Source: Vibrio sinaloensis
GTDB taxonomy: Bacteria; Pseudomonadota; Gammaproteobacteria; Enterobacterales; Vibrionaceae
DNA length: 64,000 nt
NCBI RefSeq assembly: GCF_000808535.1
Contig: NZ_JWLV01000048.1
Coordinates: forward strand, 186,001-250,000
Direction: 5' to 3'
The notes beneath the pieces are model-generated. The model had not been told where the DNA came from. It saw nothing but the letters and a program-made list of their open reading frames with translations, and ran no database searches. Within the stretch, counting starts at the first letter, position 1. Each line of letters starts with the position of its first letter. Below are positions 26,269 to 34,895 of the stretch, in pieces. The translations under genes were made by a program, and so were the position numbers.

Positions 26269-27159
26269 ATGTCCCACCTCAATTATAACCACCTTTATTA
26301 TTTCTGGATGGTGTGTAAACAAGGCTCTGTTACGAAAGCGGCGGATGCTCTGTTTCTTACCCCACAAACCGTAACGGGTCAGATTAAAGCGTTAGAAGAG
26401 CGCATGGATGGAAAGTTGACCAAACGAAATGGTCGTAGTGTCGAGCCAACAGAGCTAGGTCAGCTTGTGTTTAAGTATGCTGATCGAATGTTTGGTCTTA
26501 GCTATGAGATGCTGGATATTGTGAACTACAGCCAGCGATCCAATATCTTGTTTGATGTTGGTGTTGCAGATGCGCTCTCTAAACGGTTAGTGAGTAAAAT
26601 TCTCATGACAACGGTACCGCCTGATAGCAGTATTCACCTTCGCTGTTTTGAATCGACCCACGAAATGTTGCTTGAGCAGTTATCGCAGCACAAGCTGGAT
26701 ATGATTCTGTCTGATTGTCCTGTGGATTCGAGCCAAAGCCCAGGTTTGTACAGTAAGAAGCTTGGAGAGTGTAATATGAGCTTCTTCTGTTCTGGTAATG
26801 TGGATGATGTGCAGTTCCCAGCAGTACTTGAACAGAGAAAGCTACTGATTCCTGGCAGCCGAACGGCAATGGGGCGAAAGGTATTGCAGTGGTTTGACAG
26901 GCAAGGGCTTAAGCCAAACATTTTAGGTGAGTTTGATGATGTTGCCTTGATGAAGGCCTTTGCGCGATACCATCATGATGTCATTTTCTTAGCGCCTTCG
27001 CTTTATATGACAGAAGTTGAAAGCGATCTTCCTCTACAACTGATCGGTCATATCGATGAGTTAAAAGAAGAGTATTATGTCATCTTTGCAGAGCGTATGA
27101 TCCAGCATCCAGCGGTAAAAAATGTGTGTGACGCGGACTTCATCTCACTGTTTAAATGA
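26269..27159 (+). CDS. nhaR: LysR-family activator NhaR
   Basis: Na+-responsive activator; in E. coli it turns on the nhaA antiporter gene. The 296-residue product has the N-terminal winged helix (LNYNHLYYFWMVCKQGSVTKAADALFLTPQTVTGQIKALE begins at residue 4) and a LysR effector domain. The N-terminus MSHLNYNHLYYFW is characteristic of NhaR. nhaA is not adjacent here, unlike E. coli, so the regulator acts in trans on it. Confidence 0.92.
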   Translation: MSHLNYNHLYYFWMVCKQGSVTKAADALFLTPQTVTGQIKALEERMDGKLTKRNGRSVEPTELGQLVFKYADRMFGLSYEMLDIVNYSQRSNILFDVGVADALSKRLVSKILMTTVPPDSSIHLRCFESTHEMLLEQLSQHKLDMILSDCPVDSSQSPGLYSKKLGECNMSFFCSGNVDDVQFPAVLEQRKLLIPGSRTAMGRKVLQWFDRQGLKPNILGEFDDVALMKAFARYHHDVIFLAPSLYMTEVESDLPLQLIGHIDELKEEYYVIFAERMIQHPAVKNVCDADFISLFK

Positions 27160-27200
27160 TGATTTCATTTATAACAAATAGATTACTTGTTACAAATCGA

Positions 27201-27219
27201 TTAATATTGTCAATATTAA
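27201..27219. promoter_or_regulatory. palindrome upstream of hlyU
   Basis: TTAATATTG-T-CAATATTAA is a perfect 9-bp inverted repeat around one base, 113 bases before the hlyU start. Immediately before it, two 14-base near-identical direct repeats (TAACAAATAGATTA and TTACAAATCGATTA) lie near 27173-27203. Candidates for the bound factor are HlyU itself (ArsR-type operators look like this) or a LuxR/SmcR-type quorum-sensing regulator, which is known to repress hlyU in V. vulnificus. Confidence 0.5.
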
Positions 27220-27331
27220 ATTTTAGTGTGATCCACCAAAGCAAGTCATATGTGCTAATCGTGCCACATTCCGTCGTGGTCATACGCGCGTTATCAGCGA
27301 CTCCTAGTTTGGCTTCAAGAGGTACTGGCCG

Positions 27332-27628
27332 ATGAATTTACAAGAGATGGAACAAAATTCTGCCAAAGCAGTTGTGCTATTGAAAGCAATGGCGAATGAA
27401 AGAAGGCTCCAAATATTATGTTTGCTACATAACAATGAGCTTTCGGTCGGTGAATTGTGCAACAAACTAGAACTGAGTCAGTCAGCATTGTCTCAGCACC
27501 TAGCATGGTTAAGACGTGATGGCTTGGTACACACTCGAAAAGAAGCGCAAACGGTGTATTACACATTGAGCAGTGAAGAGGTCAAGTCGATGATCCAACT
27601 ACTGCATAGTTTGTATTGCAGCCAATAA
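27332..27628 (+). CDS. hlyU: ArsR-family virulence activator HlyU
   Basis: Winged-helix regulator that activates haemolysin and RTX toxin genes in vibrios, in part by displacing H-NS. The 98-residue product has the ArsR fold with recognition helix SQSALSQHLAWLRRDGLV (about 49-66) and no metal-binding ELCVC motif. Cysteines at about 30, 43 and 96 could serve thiol sensing, which has been proposed for HlyU. The toxin targets are not in this window. It follows nhaR by 172 bases and has its own terminator. Confidence 0.93.
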   Translation: MNLQEMEQNSAKAVVLLKAMANERRLQILCLLHNNELSVGELCNKLELSQSALSQHLAWLRRDGLVHTRKEAQTVYYTLSSEEVKSMIQLLHSLYCSQ

Positions 27629-27638
27629 AACGAAAGAG

Positions 27639-27660
27639 GAGGCGATAGCCTCTTTTTTTA
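27639..27660 (+). terminator. terminator after hlyU
   Basis: GAGGC-GATA-GCCTC followed by eight T, 10 bases past the stop. Confidence 0.85.
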
Positions 27661-27684
27661 TTTACATGCGTAAATTGCAGACAT

Positions 27685-27711
27685 AAAAAAACCGGCGTTA
27701 GCCGGTTTTTT
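27685..27711 (-). terminator. terminator after rpsT (can act both ways)
   Basis: AAAAAACCGGC-GTTA-GCCGGTTTTTT is symmetric, so it ends rpsT on the minus strand and backs up the hlyU terminator on the plus strand. Confidence 0.9.
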
Positions 27712-27735
27712 TCTTCACTGGAAATCAGAGTTCTA

Positions 27736-27996
27736 TTAAAGAGCTTTGATTGCAGCAGAGAAGCGAGACTTGTGACGAGCTGCTTTATTCTTGTGAATAA
27801 GGCCTTTAGTCGCCATGCGGTCTAGGATTGGTGTAACTGCAGCGAATGCAGCAGTTGCAGCTTCTTTGTCGCCTGCTTCGATAGCAGCAACAGTTTTCTT
27901 CATGTAAGTACGCATCATTGAGCGACGGCTAGCGTTGTGCTGACGACGTTTCTCAGCCTGGATAGCGCGCTTCTTAGCAGATTTACTATTTGCCAA
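27736..27996 (-). CDS. rpsT: 30S ribosomal protein S20, TTG start
   Basis: Small-subunit protein that binds 16S rRNA. The 86-residue product MANSKSAKKRAIQAEKRR... matches the S20 length and the lysine/arginine-rich helical fold. An ATG occurs five codons upstream (28011), but the family N-terminus begins at a TTG at 27996 with GGAG about 8 bases before it. E. coli rpsT also starts at UUG, and the weak start is part of its translational autoregulation, so the same control is likely. Confidence 0.95.
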   Translation of the reverse strand: MANSKSAKKRAIQAEKRRQHNASRRSMMRTYMKKTVAAIEAGDKEAATAAFAAVTPILDRMATKGLIHKNKAARHKSRFSAAIKAL

Positions 27997-28255
27997 GGGT
28001 CTAACTCCCAAAAACTTAGTTCGGTGACAATTTAAGGGCGAGGACTATCCCTCATTTGCGCTTAAATGTCAAATAATTTGTGCAAAAACCAATCGAAGCC
28101 AAACAAATTTTGGATTAGAAGGGTCTTCACGGTTAAGATGGCGGGGATTCTATCAGTATTTTTTTTTCAATGCTAATACTAATCTGCTCTCGACGAGTTA
28201 TTCGTGAATAAGATAGGCACATTATTATTAGTATTCGCGATTTTCTGAGGTAACT

Positions 28256-29818
28256 GTGAGTAAACGTCTTCTAAAGTCAGGCATGATTGTCAGTGCTATG
28301 ACTTTGATTTCACGCGTGTTGGGTTTAGTGCGTGATGTGGTTGTCGCAAATTTAATGGGAGCGGGTGCTAGCGCTGACGTCTTCTTCTTTGCAAACAAAA
28401 TCCCCAACTTTCTGCGTCGACTTTTTGCTGAAGGTGCTTTTTCACAGGCCTTTGTTCCCGTTTTAACGGAATATCACGCCAGTGGCGATATGGATAAAAC
28501 GCGCCAATTGATCGCTCGAGCGGCAGGGACGCTCGGAGTCATTGTCTCAATAGTCACGCTTCTGGGTGTTTTGGGCTCAGGTGTTGTTACCGCGCTGTTT
28601 GGTTTTGGTTGGTTTTTGGACTGGATGAATGGCGGTCCATCGGCGGAGAAGTTTGAGCTCGCGAGTTTTATGCTCAAAATTACCTTCCCATATCTCTGGT
28701 TTATTACTTTCGTTGCGCTTTCAGGTGCCATTCTCAATACCATGGGTAAGTTTGCGGTCTCTTCTTTTACCCCTGTGTTCCTTAATGTGATGATTATTCT
28801 CTCTGCGTGGTTTATCGCTCCGCAGTTACCACAACCTGAAATCGGATTGGCCATCGGGGTATTTCTTGGCGGGTTAGTCCAATTTTTGTTCCAGTTGCCG
28901 TTTTTAATCAAAGCGGGTGTCATGGTTAAACCCCAATGGGGCTGGCGAGACCCTGGGGTGGTAAAAATTCGCACCTTGATGATCCCTGCGTTGTTTGGGG
29001 TATCAGTTAGCCAAATCAACCTACTGTTTGACACTTTTATTGCCAGTTTTCTGCAAACGGGGTCGATCAGTTGGCTTTACTACTCTGACCGTTTACTCGA
29101 GTTTCCGCTTGGATTGTTTGGTATTGCGATTGCGACGGTCATATTGCCAGCCCTGTCTCGTAAACATGTTGATGCACAGAGCCACGGTTTTGCCCACACG
29201 ATGGACTGGGGGGTGAGGATGGTGACTTTGCTTGGTATTCCAGCCATGTTAGGGCTGATGGTGTTGGCCAAGCCGATGCTGATGGTGTTGTTTATGCGAG
29301 GTGAGTTTAGCCCGCAAGATGTGCAGTTTGCGTCGATGTCTTTGGTCGCTTACGCGTCAGGCTTGCTTAACTTTATGTTGATAAAGGTTCTCGCTCCAGG
29401 CTACTACTCGCGTCAAGACACCAAAACCCCCGTTAAATACGGAATTATTGCAATGGCAACGAACATGGTCTTCAACGCCATTTTTGCTTGGTTTTATGGC
29501 TATGTTGGTTTGGCGATTGCTACTGCGCTTTCTGCGTTCGTAAATATGTCTCTTCTATATAGAGGTTTGCACCTTGCTGGTGTGTACCAGTTGACTCGTA
29601 AAACCTTGCTGTTCATTACCAAGCTGGTGATTGCTGGTGGACTGATGGTCGCTGTGATCTTATGGCAACTTGAAGAGATGCAAGTGTGGCTAGAGTGGCA
29701 TTTTGCCGAGCGTGTTATGTGGCTGACTGCTTTGATCGCTTTAGGTGCCAGTGTCTACCTTATGACTCTCATGATTTTGGGAGTACGTTTAAAAGACTTA
29801 AAAGCAGCGACAGACTGA
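28256..29818 (+). CDS. murJ: lipid II flippase MurJ
   Basis: MOP-superfamily inner-membrane protein that flips lipid II to the periplasm for peptidoglycan synthesis. The 520-residue product has about 14 membrane helices and the family N-terminus SGMIVSAMTLISRVLGLVRD (about residues 8-27) and RRLFAEGAFSQAFVPV near 54. The start is GTG at 28256 with GAGGTAA upstream. It is divergent from rpsT and leads the run murJ-ribF-ileS-lspA-fkpB-ispH. Confidence 0.95.
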   Translation: MSKRLLKSGMIVSAMTLISRVLGLVRDVVVANLMGAGASADVFFFANKIPNFLRRLFAEGAFSQAFVPVLTEYHASGDMDKTRQLIARAAGTLGVIVSIVTLLGVLGSGVVTALFGFGWFLDWMNGGPSAEKFELASFMLKITFPYLWFITFVALSGAILNTMGKFAVSSFTPVFLNVMIILSAWFIAPQLPQPEIGLAIGVFLGGLVQFLFQLPFLIKAGVMVKPQWGWRDPGVVKIRTLMIPALFGVSVSQINLLFDTFIASFLQTGSISWLYYSDRLLEFPLGLFGIAIATVILPALSRKHVDAQSHGFAHTMDWGVRMVTLLGIPAMLGLMVLAKPMLMVLFMRGEFSPQDVQFASMSLVAYASGLLNFMLIKVLAPGYYSRQDTKTPVKYGIIAMATNMVFNAIFAWFYGYVGLAIATALSAFVNMSLLYRGLHLAGVYQLTRKTLLFITKLVIAGGLMVAVILWQLEEMQVWLEWHFAERVMWLTALIALGASVYLMTLMILGVRLKDLKAATD

Positions 29819-29888
29819 GGTTGATTAGTATATAATCCGTCGGTTTCACGCAACATAAATATCAAATACAGGTTTTTAGCAGCTTCCA

Positions 29889-30833
29889 ATGGAATTGATT
29901 CGAGGCATTCACAACATAAAGTCACATCATTCAGGGTGTGTTTTGACGATCGGAAACTTCGATGGTGTGCATTTAGGGCATCAAGCGGTTTTACGCCAAG
30001 TATCCGAAAAGGCAAGAGAATTAGGCTTGCCTGCGACGGTGATGACCTTTGACCCACAACCCCTGGAGTTGTTTGCTAAAGAGAATGCGCCAGCTAGGCT
30101 GACTCGACTTCGTGACAAGTTTGTCCAACTGAGCAAGTTAGATATTGCGAGATTGCTGTGTGTAAATTTTAATCACCAGTTTGCCAACCAAACCGCTGAC
30201 GAGTTTATTAGTGACTTGTTGGTAACGCGTTTGGGTGTTAAGTTTCTGGTCGTTGGCGACGATTTTTGTTTCGGGCGTGGAAGAGAAGGCAACTTTGCCA
30301 TGCTTAAAGAAGCGGGCAAAAAGTTTGGCTTTGAAGTCGTCAGTACCCACAGTTTTTGTCTTCAGAAACTGCGCGTGAGTAGCACGGCGATCCGAGAAGC
30401 GCTTGCACAAGATAAGCTTGACGCAGCTGCGCGAATGCTAGGGCGTGATTACAGTATCAGTGGGCGTGTATCTCATGGTCGTAAGCTAGGTCGAACGATT
30501 GGCTTCCCTACGGCAAATATCCCCCTGAAACGCAGTGTCTCACCTGTATCAGGCGTGTATGTGGTTCAAGCGCTAGGCTTGGGAGATAGACCTGTCGGCG
30601 GCGTGGCAAACATTGGTAATCGACCGACTGTGAATGGCGTGCGCCAACAACTCGAAGTACATTTATTCGACTTTCATGCCAATTTATACGGCAAACAGCT
30701 TGAAATAGTGCTTTTACATAAGCTGCGAGATGAGCATAAATTTGACTCTTTCGACGCTTTAAAACAACAAATTGAATTGGATGCTGAGGCAGCAAGGGTG
30801 TGGCTGCGTCAGCGTGAAGACCAAGTGGTTTAG
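29889..30833 (+). CDS. ribF: bifunctional riboflavin kinase / FMN adenylyltransferase RibF
   Basis: Makes FMN and then FAD. The 314-residue product has the N-terminal adenylyltransferase domain with TIGNFDGVHLGHQAVL (about residues 21-36) and SSTAIREAL near 164, then the C-terminal kinase domain with GRVSHGRKLGRTIGFPTANI near 192. It lies 70 bases after murJ and 55 before ileS, the same ribF-ileS-lspA order as E. coli. Confidence 0.96.
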   Translation: MELIRGIHNIKSHHSGCVLTIGNFDGVHLGHQAVLRQVSEKARELGLPATVMTFDPQPLELFAKENAPARLTRLRDKFVQLSKLDIARLLCVNFNHQFANQTADEFISDLLVTRLGVKFLVVGDDFCFGRGREGNFAMLKEAGKKFGFEVVSTHSFCLQKLRVSSTAIREALAQDKLDAAARMLGRDYSISGRVSHGRKLGRTIGFPTANIPLKRSVSPVSGVYVVQALGLGDRPVGGVANIGNRPTVNGVRQQLEVHLFDFHANLYGKQLEIVLLHKLRDEHKFDSFDALKQQIELDAEAARVWLRQREDQVV

Positions 30834-30888
30834 TTCGCTGCTTGGCATAATGTCTAACTGTCACCCAACACAACGGAATTAAGAATCG

Positions 30889-33717
30889 ATGAGTGAGTAT
30901 AAAGATACCCTGAACCTTCCTGAAACAGGGTTTCCGATGCGCGGCAATCTGGCGAATCGCGAGCCAGAAATGCTTAAGCGTTGGTACAAAGAAGATCTTT
31001 ACGGCGCAATCCGTGAAGCGAAGAAAGGCAAAAAATCTTTCGTTCTACATGATGGCCCTCCATACGCGAATGGCGACATTCACATTGGTCACGCACTAAA
31101 CAAGATTCTTAAAGACATTATTATTAAATCCAAAACACTTTCTGGTTTTGATGCACCGTACATTCCAGGTTGGGACTGTCACGGCCTACCAATTGAACTA
31201 ATGGTAGAAAAGAAAAAAGGCAAACCAGGCCAAAAAATCTCTGCGGCTGAATTCCGTGAAGAGTGCCGTAAGTACGCGGCAGGTCAGGTAGAAGGTCAAA
31301 AAGAGAGCTTCAAGCGCCTTGGCATCATGGGTGAGTGGGACAAGCCGTACCGCACGATGGATTTTGCGACAGAAGCAAACATCATCCGTGCACTAGGTAA
31401 GATTGCTGATAACGGCCACCTACTAAAAGGTTTCAAACCTGTTCACTGGTGTACAGACTGTGGCTCAGCGCTTGCTGAAGCAGAAGTTGAGTACAAAGAT
31501 AAAGTGTCTCCGTCTATCGACGTACGCTTTAAAGCGACTGATGAAGCCGCGCTTCTATCTAAGTTCTCATTGAACGAAGGTCATGAAGGCGAAGGCGATA
31601 TCTCTATCGTAATCTGGACGACCACACCGTGGACTCTGCCAGCAAACCGCGCAGTATGTCTACGTGATGATCTAGAGTACGTGTTGATCCAAGTAGAAGG
31701 TGAGTCGAAGGAACGTATCATCGTTGCTTCTGAGCTAGCGAAAGACGTGATGGATCGTGCGGGTATCGAGCACTTCCATAACCTTGGTTTTGCAAAAGGT
31801 AGTGACCTTGAGCTATCTCAGTTCCAACACCCATTCTACGACTTCACGGTTCCTGCGATCCTTGGTGATCACGTAACCACTGAATCTGGTACAGGTGTGG
31901 TTCATACAGCCCCTGGCCACGGTCAAGAAGACTTTGCAGTCGGTAACAAGTATGGTCTTGAAGTGGCTAACCCAGTTGGCTCAAATGGCGTTTACTTGCC
32001 AGATACTGAGCTATTCGCTGGCCAGCATGTATTCAAAGCGAACGATGCAGTTGTTGAAACGCTAAAAGAGAAAGGCGCGCTTCTTCACCACCACGCTTAT
32101 GAGCACAGCTACCCACATTGTTGGAGACACAAAACGCCAATCATCTTCCGCGCAACACCACAGTGGTTCGTCTCTATGGACCAAGCGGGTCTACGTGCAA
32201 AAGCACTAGAGTCAATCAAAGGTGTTGAGTGGATGCCTGAGTGGGGCCAAAGCCGAATCGAAGGTATGATTGAAGGTCGCCCAGAATGGTGTATCTCTCG
32301 TCAACGTACTTGGGGCGTGCCAATTGCTCTGTTCGTTCACAAAGAGACGGCAGAACTGCATCCAAACACACTAGAGCTTATCGAGAAGGTTGCTCAGCTA
32401 GTAGAACAAAAAGGCATTCAAGCTTGGTGGGATCTGGAAATCTCTGACCTACTAGGCGAAGAAGCAGACAACTACGAGAAAGTGCTTGATACGCTAGACG
32501 TATGGTTCGACTCAGGTGTGACTCACTACTCAGTGGTTGATGCTCGTGAGGAGTACAACGGCGCGTCGGCAGACCTATACCTAGAAGGTTCTGACCAACA
32601 CCGTGGTTGGTTCCAGTCTTCTCTGATCTCGTCTATTGCGATGAAAGATGAAGCACCATACAAGCAAGTGCTAACTCACGGCTTCGTGGTTGATGGTCAA
32701 GGCCGTAAGATGTCTAAATCTATCGGTAACGTCGTTGCACCAAAAGATGTCACCAACAAGCTAGGTGCAGATATCCTGCGTCTATGGGTTGCTTCAACTG
32801 ACTACACAGGTGAAGTTGCGGTTTCTGATGAAATCCTAAAACGCTCGGCAGATGCGTACCGTCGTATCCGTAACACAGCGCGTTTCTTCCTAGCCAACCT
32901 AAGCGGTTTCAACCCAGCAACGGATCTTGTTCCTGCTGAAGAAATGGTTGCTCTAGACCGCTGGGCAGTAGGTCGCGCTCTAGCTGCGCAAGAAGAGATT
33001 GTAAAAGCGTACGGTGAGTACAACACGCACGCTGTAACTCAGCGTCTAATGCAGTTCTGTTCTATCGAAATGGGCTCATTCTACCTAGATGTTATCAAAG
33101 ACCGTCAATACACAGCGAAACGTGGCGGTCATGCGCAACGTAGCTGTCAGACAGCGCTTTACTACATCGTAGAAGCATTAGTTCGTTGGATGGCGCCAAT
33201 CATGTCATTCACTGCAGATGAAATCTGGAACGAGATGCCGGGCGAGCGTGATAAGTTCGTATTCACTGGTGAGTGGTTCGAAGGCCTATTCGGTCTTGCT
33301 GAAGGCGAAGAGCTGAACAACGAGTTCTGGTCGGACGTTCAATCAGTTCGTGGTAGCGTGAACAAGCTGCTAGAGGATGCTCGTAAAGAGAAGATCATTG
33401 GTGGTTCGCTACAGGCAGAAGTGACGCTTTACGCTGATGACGCTCTAGTGGCGAAACTAAGCAAGCTTGAAGATGAGCTACGCTTTGCACTACTGACTTC
33501 AGCGGCGGTTGTTAAGCCTCTAAGCGAGAAGTCTGAAGCAGCGCAAGCGACTGACGTTGAAGGTCTGTTTGTTGAAGTTAAAGCGACTGAAAACGAGAAA
33601 TGTGACCGTTGCTGGCACCATACACCAGACGTAGGCACAATTGCAGGTCATGAGAAGATCTGTGGTCGTTGTGTGTCGAACGTTGATGGTGAAGGTGAAG
33701 TTCGCAAATTTGCGTAA
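30889..33717 (+). CDS. ileS: isoleucyl-tRNA synthetase
   Basis: Class I synthetase with editing. The 942-residue product has the HIGH motif in PPYANGDIHIGHALNK near residue 58-73, the editing (CP1) domain with TTPWTLPANRAVCLRDDLEY and GTGVVHTAPGHGQEDF, the KMSKS loop in GQGRKMSKSIGN near 603, and the C-terminal zinc finger CDRCW...CGRC. Length and layout are of the bacterial IleS type. Codon use is highly biased, as expected for strong expression. A weak hairpin separates it from lspA. Confidence 0.97.
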   Translation: MSEYKDTLNLPETGFPMRGNLANREPEMLKRWYKEDLYGAIREAKKGKKSFVLHDGPPYANGDIHIGHALNKILKDIIIKSKTLSGFDAPYIPGWDCHGLPIELMVEKKKGKPGQKISAAEFREECRKYAAGQVEGQKESFKRLGIMGEWDKPYRTMDFATEANIIRALGKIADNGHLLKGFKPVHWCTDCGSALAEAEVEYKDKVSPSIDVRFKATDEAALLSKFSLNEGHEGEGDISIVIWTTTPWTLPANRAVCLRDDLEYVLIQVEGESKERIIVASELAKDVMDRAGIEHFHNLGFAKGSDLELSQFQHPFYDFTVPAILGDHVTTESGTGVVHTAPGHGQEDFAVGNKYGLEVANPVGSNGVYLPDTELFAGQHVFKANDAVVETLKEKGALLHHHAYEHSYPHCWRHKTPIIFRATPQWFVSMDQAGLRAKALESIKGVEWMPEWGQSRIEGMIEGRPEWCISRQRTWGVPIALFVHKETAELHPNTLELIEKVAQLVEQKGIQAWWDLEISDLLGEEADNYEKVLDTLDVWFDSGVTHYSVVDAREEYNGASADLYLEGSDQHRGWFQSSLISSIAMKDEAPYKQVLTHGFVVDGQGRKMSKSIGNVVAPKDVTNKLGADILRLWVASTDYTGEVAVSDEILKRSADAYRRIRNTARFFLANLSGFNPATDLVPAEEMVALDRWAVGRALAAQEEIVKAYGEYNTHAVTQRLMQFCSIEMGSFYLDVIKDRQYTAKRGGHAQRSCQTALYYIVEALVRWMAPIMSFTADEIWNEMPGERDKFVFTGEWFEGLFGLAEGEELNNEFWSDVQSVRGSVNKLLEDARKEKIIGGSLQAEVTLYADDALVAKLSKLEDELRFALLTSAAVVKPLSEKSEAAQATDVEGLFVEVKATENEKCDRCWHHTPDVGTIAGHEKICGRCVSNVDGEGEVRKFA

Positions 33718-33752
33718 TTTAGTCACGTAACTGAACTTTATTGTTAATTTAT

Positions 33753-33780
33753 AGCCCCAGTATCTACTGGGGTTATTTTT
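33753..33780 (+). terminator. hairpin between ileS and lspA
   Basis: CCCCAG-TATCTA-CTGGGG followed by TTATTTTT. It may reduce but not abolish readthrough into lspA, because the lspA gap has little room for a promoter. Confidence 0.6.
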
Positions 33781-33804
33781 AGGCTTAATGCTTTAAGGGA
33801 TAAG

Positions 33805-34308
33805 ATGTCAAACATTCCATTAAAACAATCAGGTGTACGTTGGCTGTGGTTAGCCATTGTGATCTTCTTTGCTGATATAGGTATCAAGTTGTTTGTCATG
33901 GACAACATGGGATATGGCTGGGCAAACAGAATTGAGGTATTGCCTTTCTTTAACCTGTTGTATGTTCACAACTACGGTGCGGCTTTCAGCTTTCTGAGTG
34001 ACCAAACGGGCTGGCAACGTTGGTTGTTTACCGGTATTGCGTTTGTTGTAACCGGTATGCTGACCTATTGGATGAGCAAGCTACCAAGCAAAGAAAAGTG
34101 GAACAACATAGCGTATGCGATGATTATTGGCGGAGCTGTGGGTAACGTGTTTGATCGTGTTGTGCATGGTTTTGTCGTGGACTACCTGGATTTCTTCTGG
34201 GGAGATTATCATTGGCCTGCTTTCAATTTGGCAGATACGACCATTTGTATTGGTGCTGCCATGATTATTCTTGATGGCTTTCGTAACAAAGAAGAAGCTA
34301 AAGCATAA
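33805..34308 (+). CDS. lspA: lipoprotein signal peptidase LspA
   Basis: Inner-membrane aspartyl protease that cleaves signal peptides from diacylated prolipoproteins; target of globomycin. The 167-residue product has four membrane segments. The two catalytic Asp are in NVFDRVVHGFVVDYLDF (near 114) and FNLADTTICIG (near 141). AAGGGA precedes the ATG. It acts after Lgt, encoded 12 kb away in this window. Confidence 0.96.
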   Translation: MSNIPLKQSGVRWLWLAIVIFFADIGIKLFVMDNMGYGWANRIEVLPFFNLLYVHNYGAAFSFLSDQTGWQRWLFTGIAFVVTGMLTYWMSKLPSKEKWNNIAYAMIIGGAVGNVFDRVVHGFVVDYLDFFWGDYHWPAFNLADTTICIGAAMIILDGFRNKEEAKA

Positions 34309-34331
34309 TTCGTGATTGAGCGAATAACCTT

Positions 34332-34364
34332 AAGCGCTGTCGGTTGATTCGGGCAGCGCTTTTC
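34332..34364 (+). terminator. hairpin between lspA and fkpB
   Basis: AGCGCTG and CAGCGCT form a 7-bp stem around about 14 bases, followed by TTTCTTT. Possible partial terminator. Confidence 0.5.
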
Positions 34365-34437
34365 TTTATGTTGAAGCGCTAATCGGTGTGTCTTTCTAGC
34401 ATCGATAAAATAACAACAACGCCAAGGAAGCAGTAAC

Positions 34438-34869
34438 GTGACGACAATTGCCCAAGACTCCGCAGTAACTCTGCATTTTACTATCAAGATGAATGACGGC
34501 GCAGTGGCTGATAGCACTCATAATATGGGTAAGCCCGCTAAATTAGTTATCGGTGATGGCAGCCTCAGTGAAAACTTTGAACAATGTTTAATTGGCTTGA
34601 AGGCCGGTGACCAGAAAGTCATTGAGCTTAAAGCCGCAGACGCATTTGGTATGCCAAACCCAGATAATATTCATTATATGGATCGTGCAAAGTTTGTTGG
34701 TGATGCCGAAGTGGAAGTCGGTACGATTATGGCCTTCTCTGGCCGTGATGGTATGGAAATCCCTGGAATCATTACAGAAATCGCGGGAGACTCGGTGACG
34801 GTTGATTTCAACCACCCTCTTGCAGGGCAAGATGTGACTTTTGAAGTCGAGATTTTGTCAGTAGAATAG
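34438..34869 (+). CDS. fkpB: FKBP-type peptidyl-prolyl isomerase FkpB (SlpA)
   Basis: SlyD-like cytosolic prolyl isomerase and chaperone. The 143-residue product has the FKBP halves split by an insert-in-flap domain: VTLHFTIKMNDGAVADST at the start, LIGLKAGDQKVIEL near 55, and VDFNHPLAGQDVTFEVEILSV at the end. The start is GTG at 34438 with AAGGAAG at good spacing. The lspA-fkpB-ispH order is as in E. coli. Confidence 0.93.
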   Translation: MTTIAQDSAVTLHFTIKMNDGAVADSTHNMGKPAKLVIGDGSLSENFEQCLIGLKAGDQKVIELKAADAFGMPNPDNIHYMDRAKFVGDAEVEVGTIMAFSGRDGMEIPGIITEIAGDSVTVDFNHPLAGQDVTFEVEILSVE

Positions 34870-34895
34870 CGAGCCAGAGCGAAAACATAAACATC

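Noticed and set aside
28474..29034. 186-codon minus-strand frame opposite murJ
   Set aside because: Antisense shadow of a membrane-protein gene; composition follows the complement of murJ codons.
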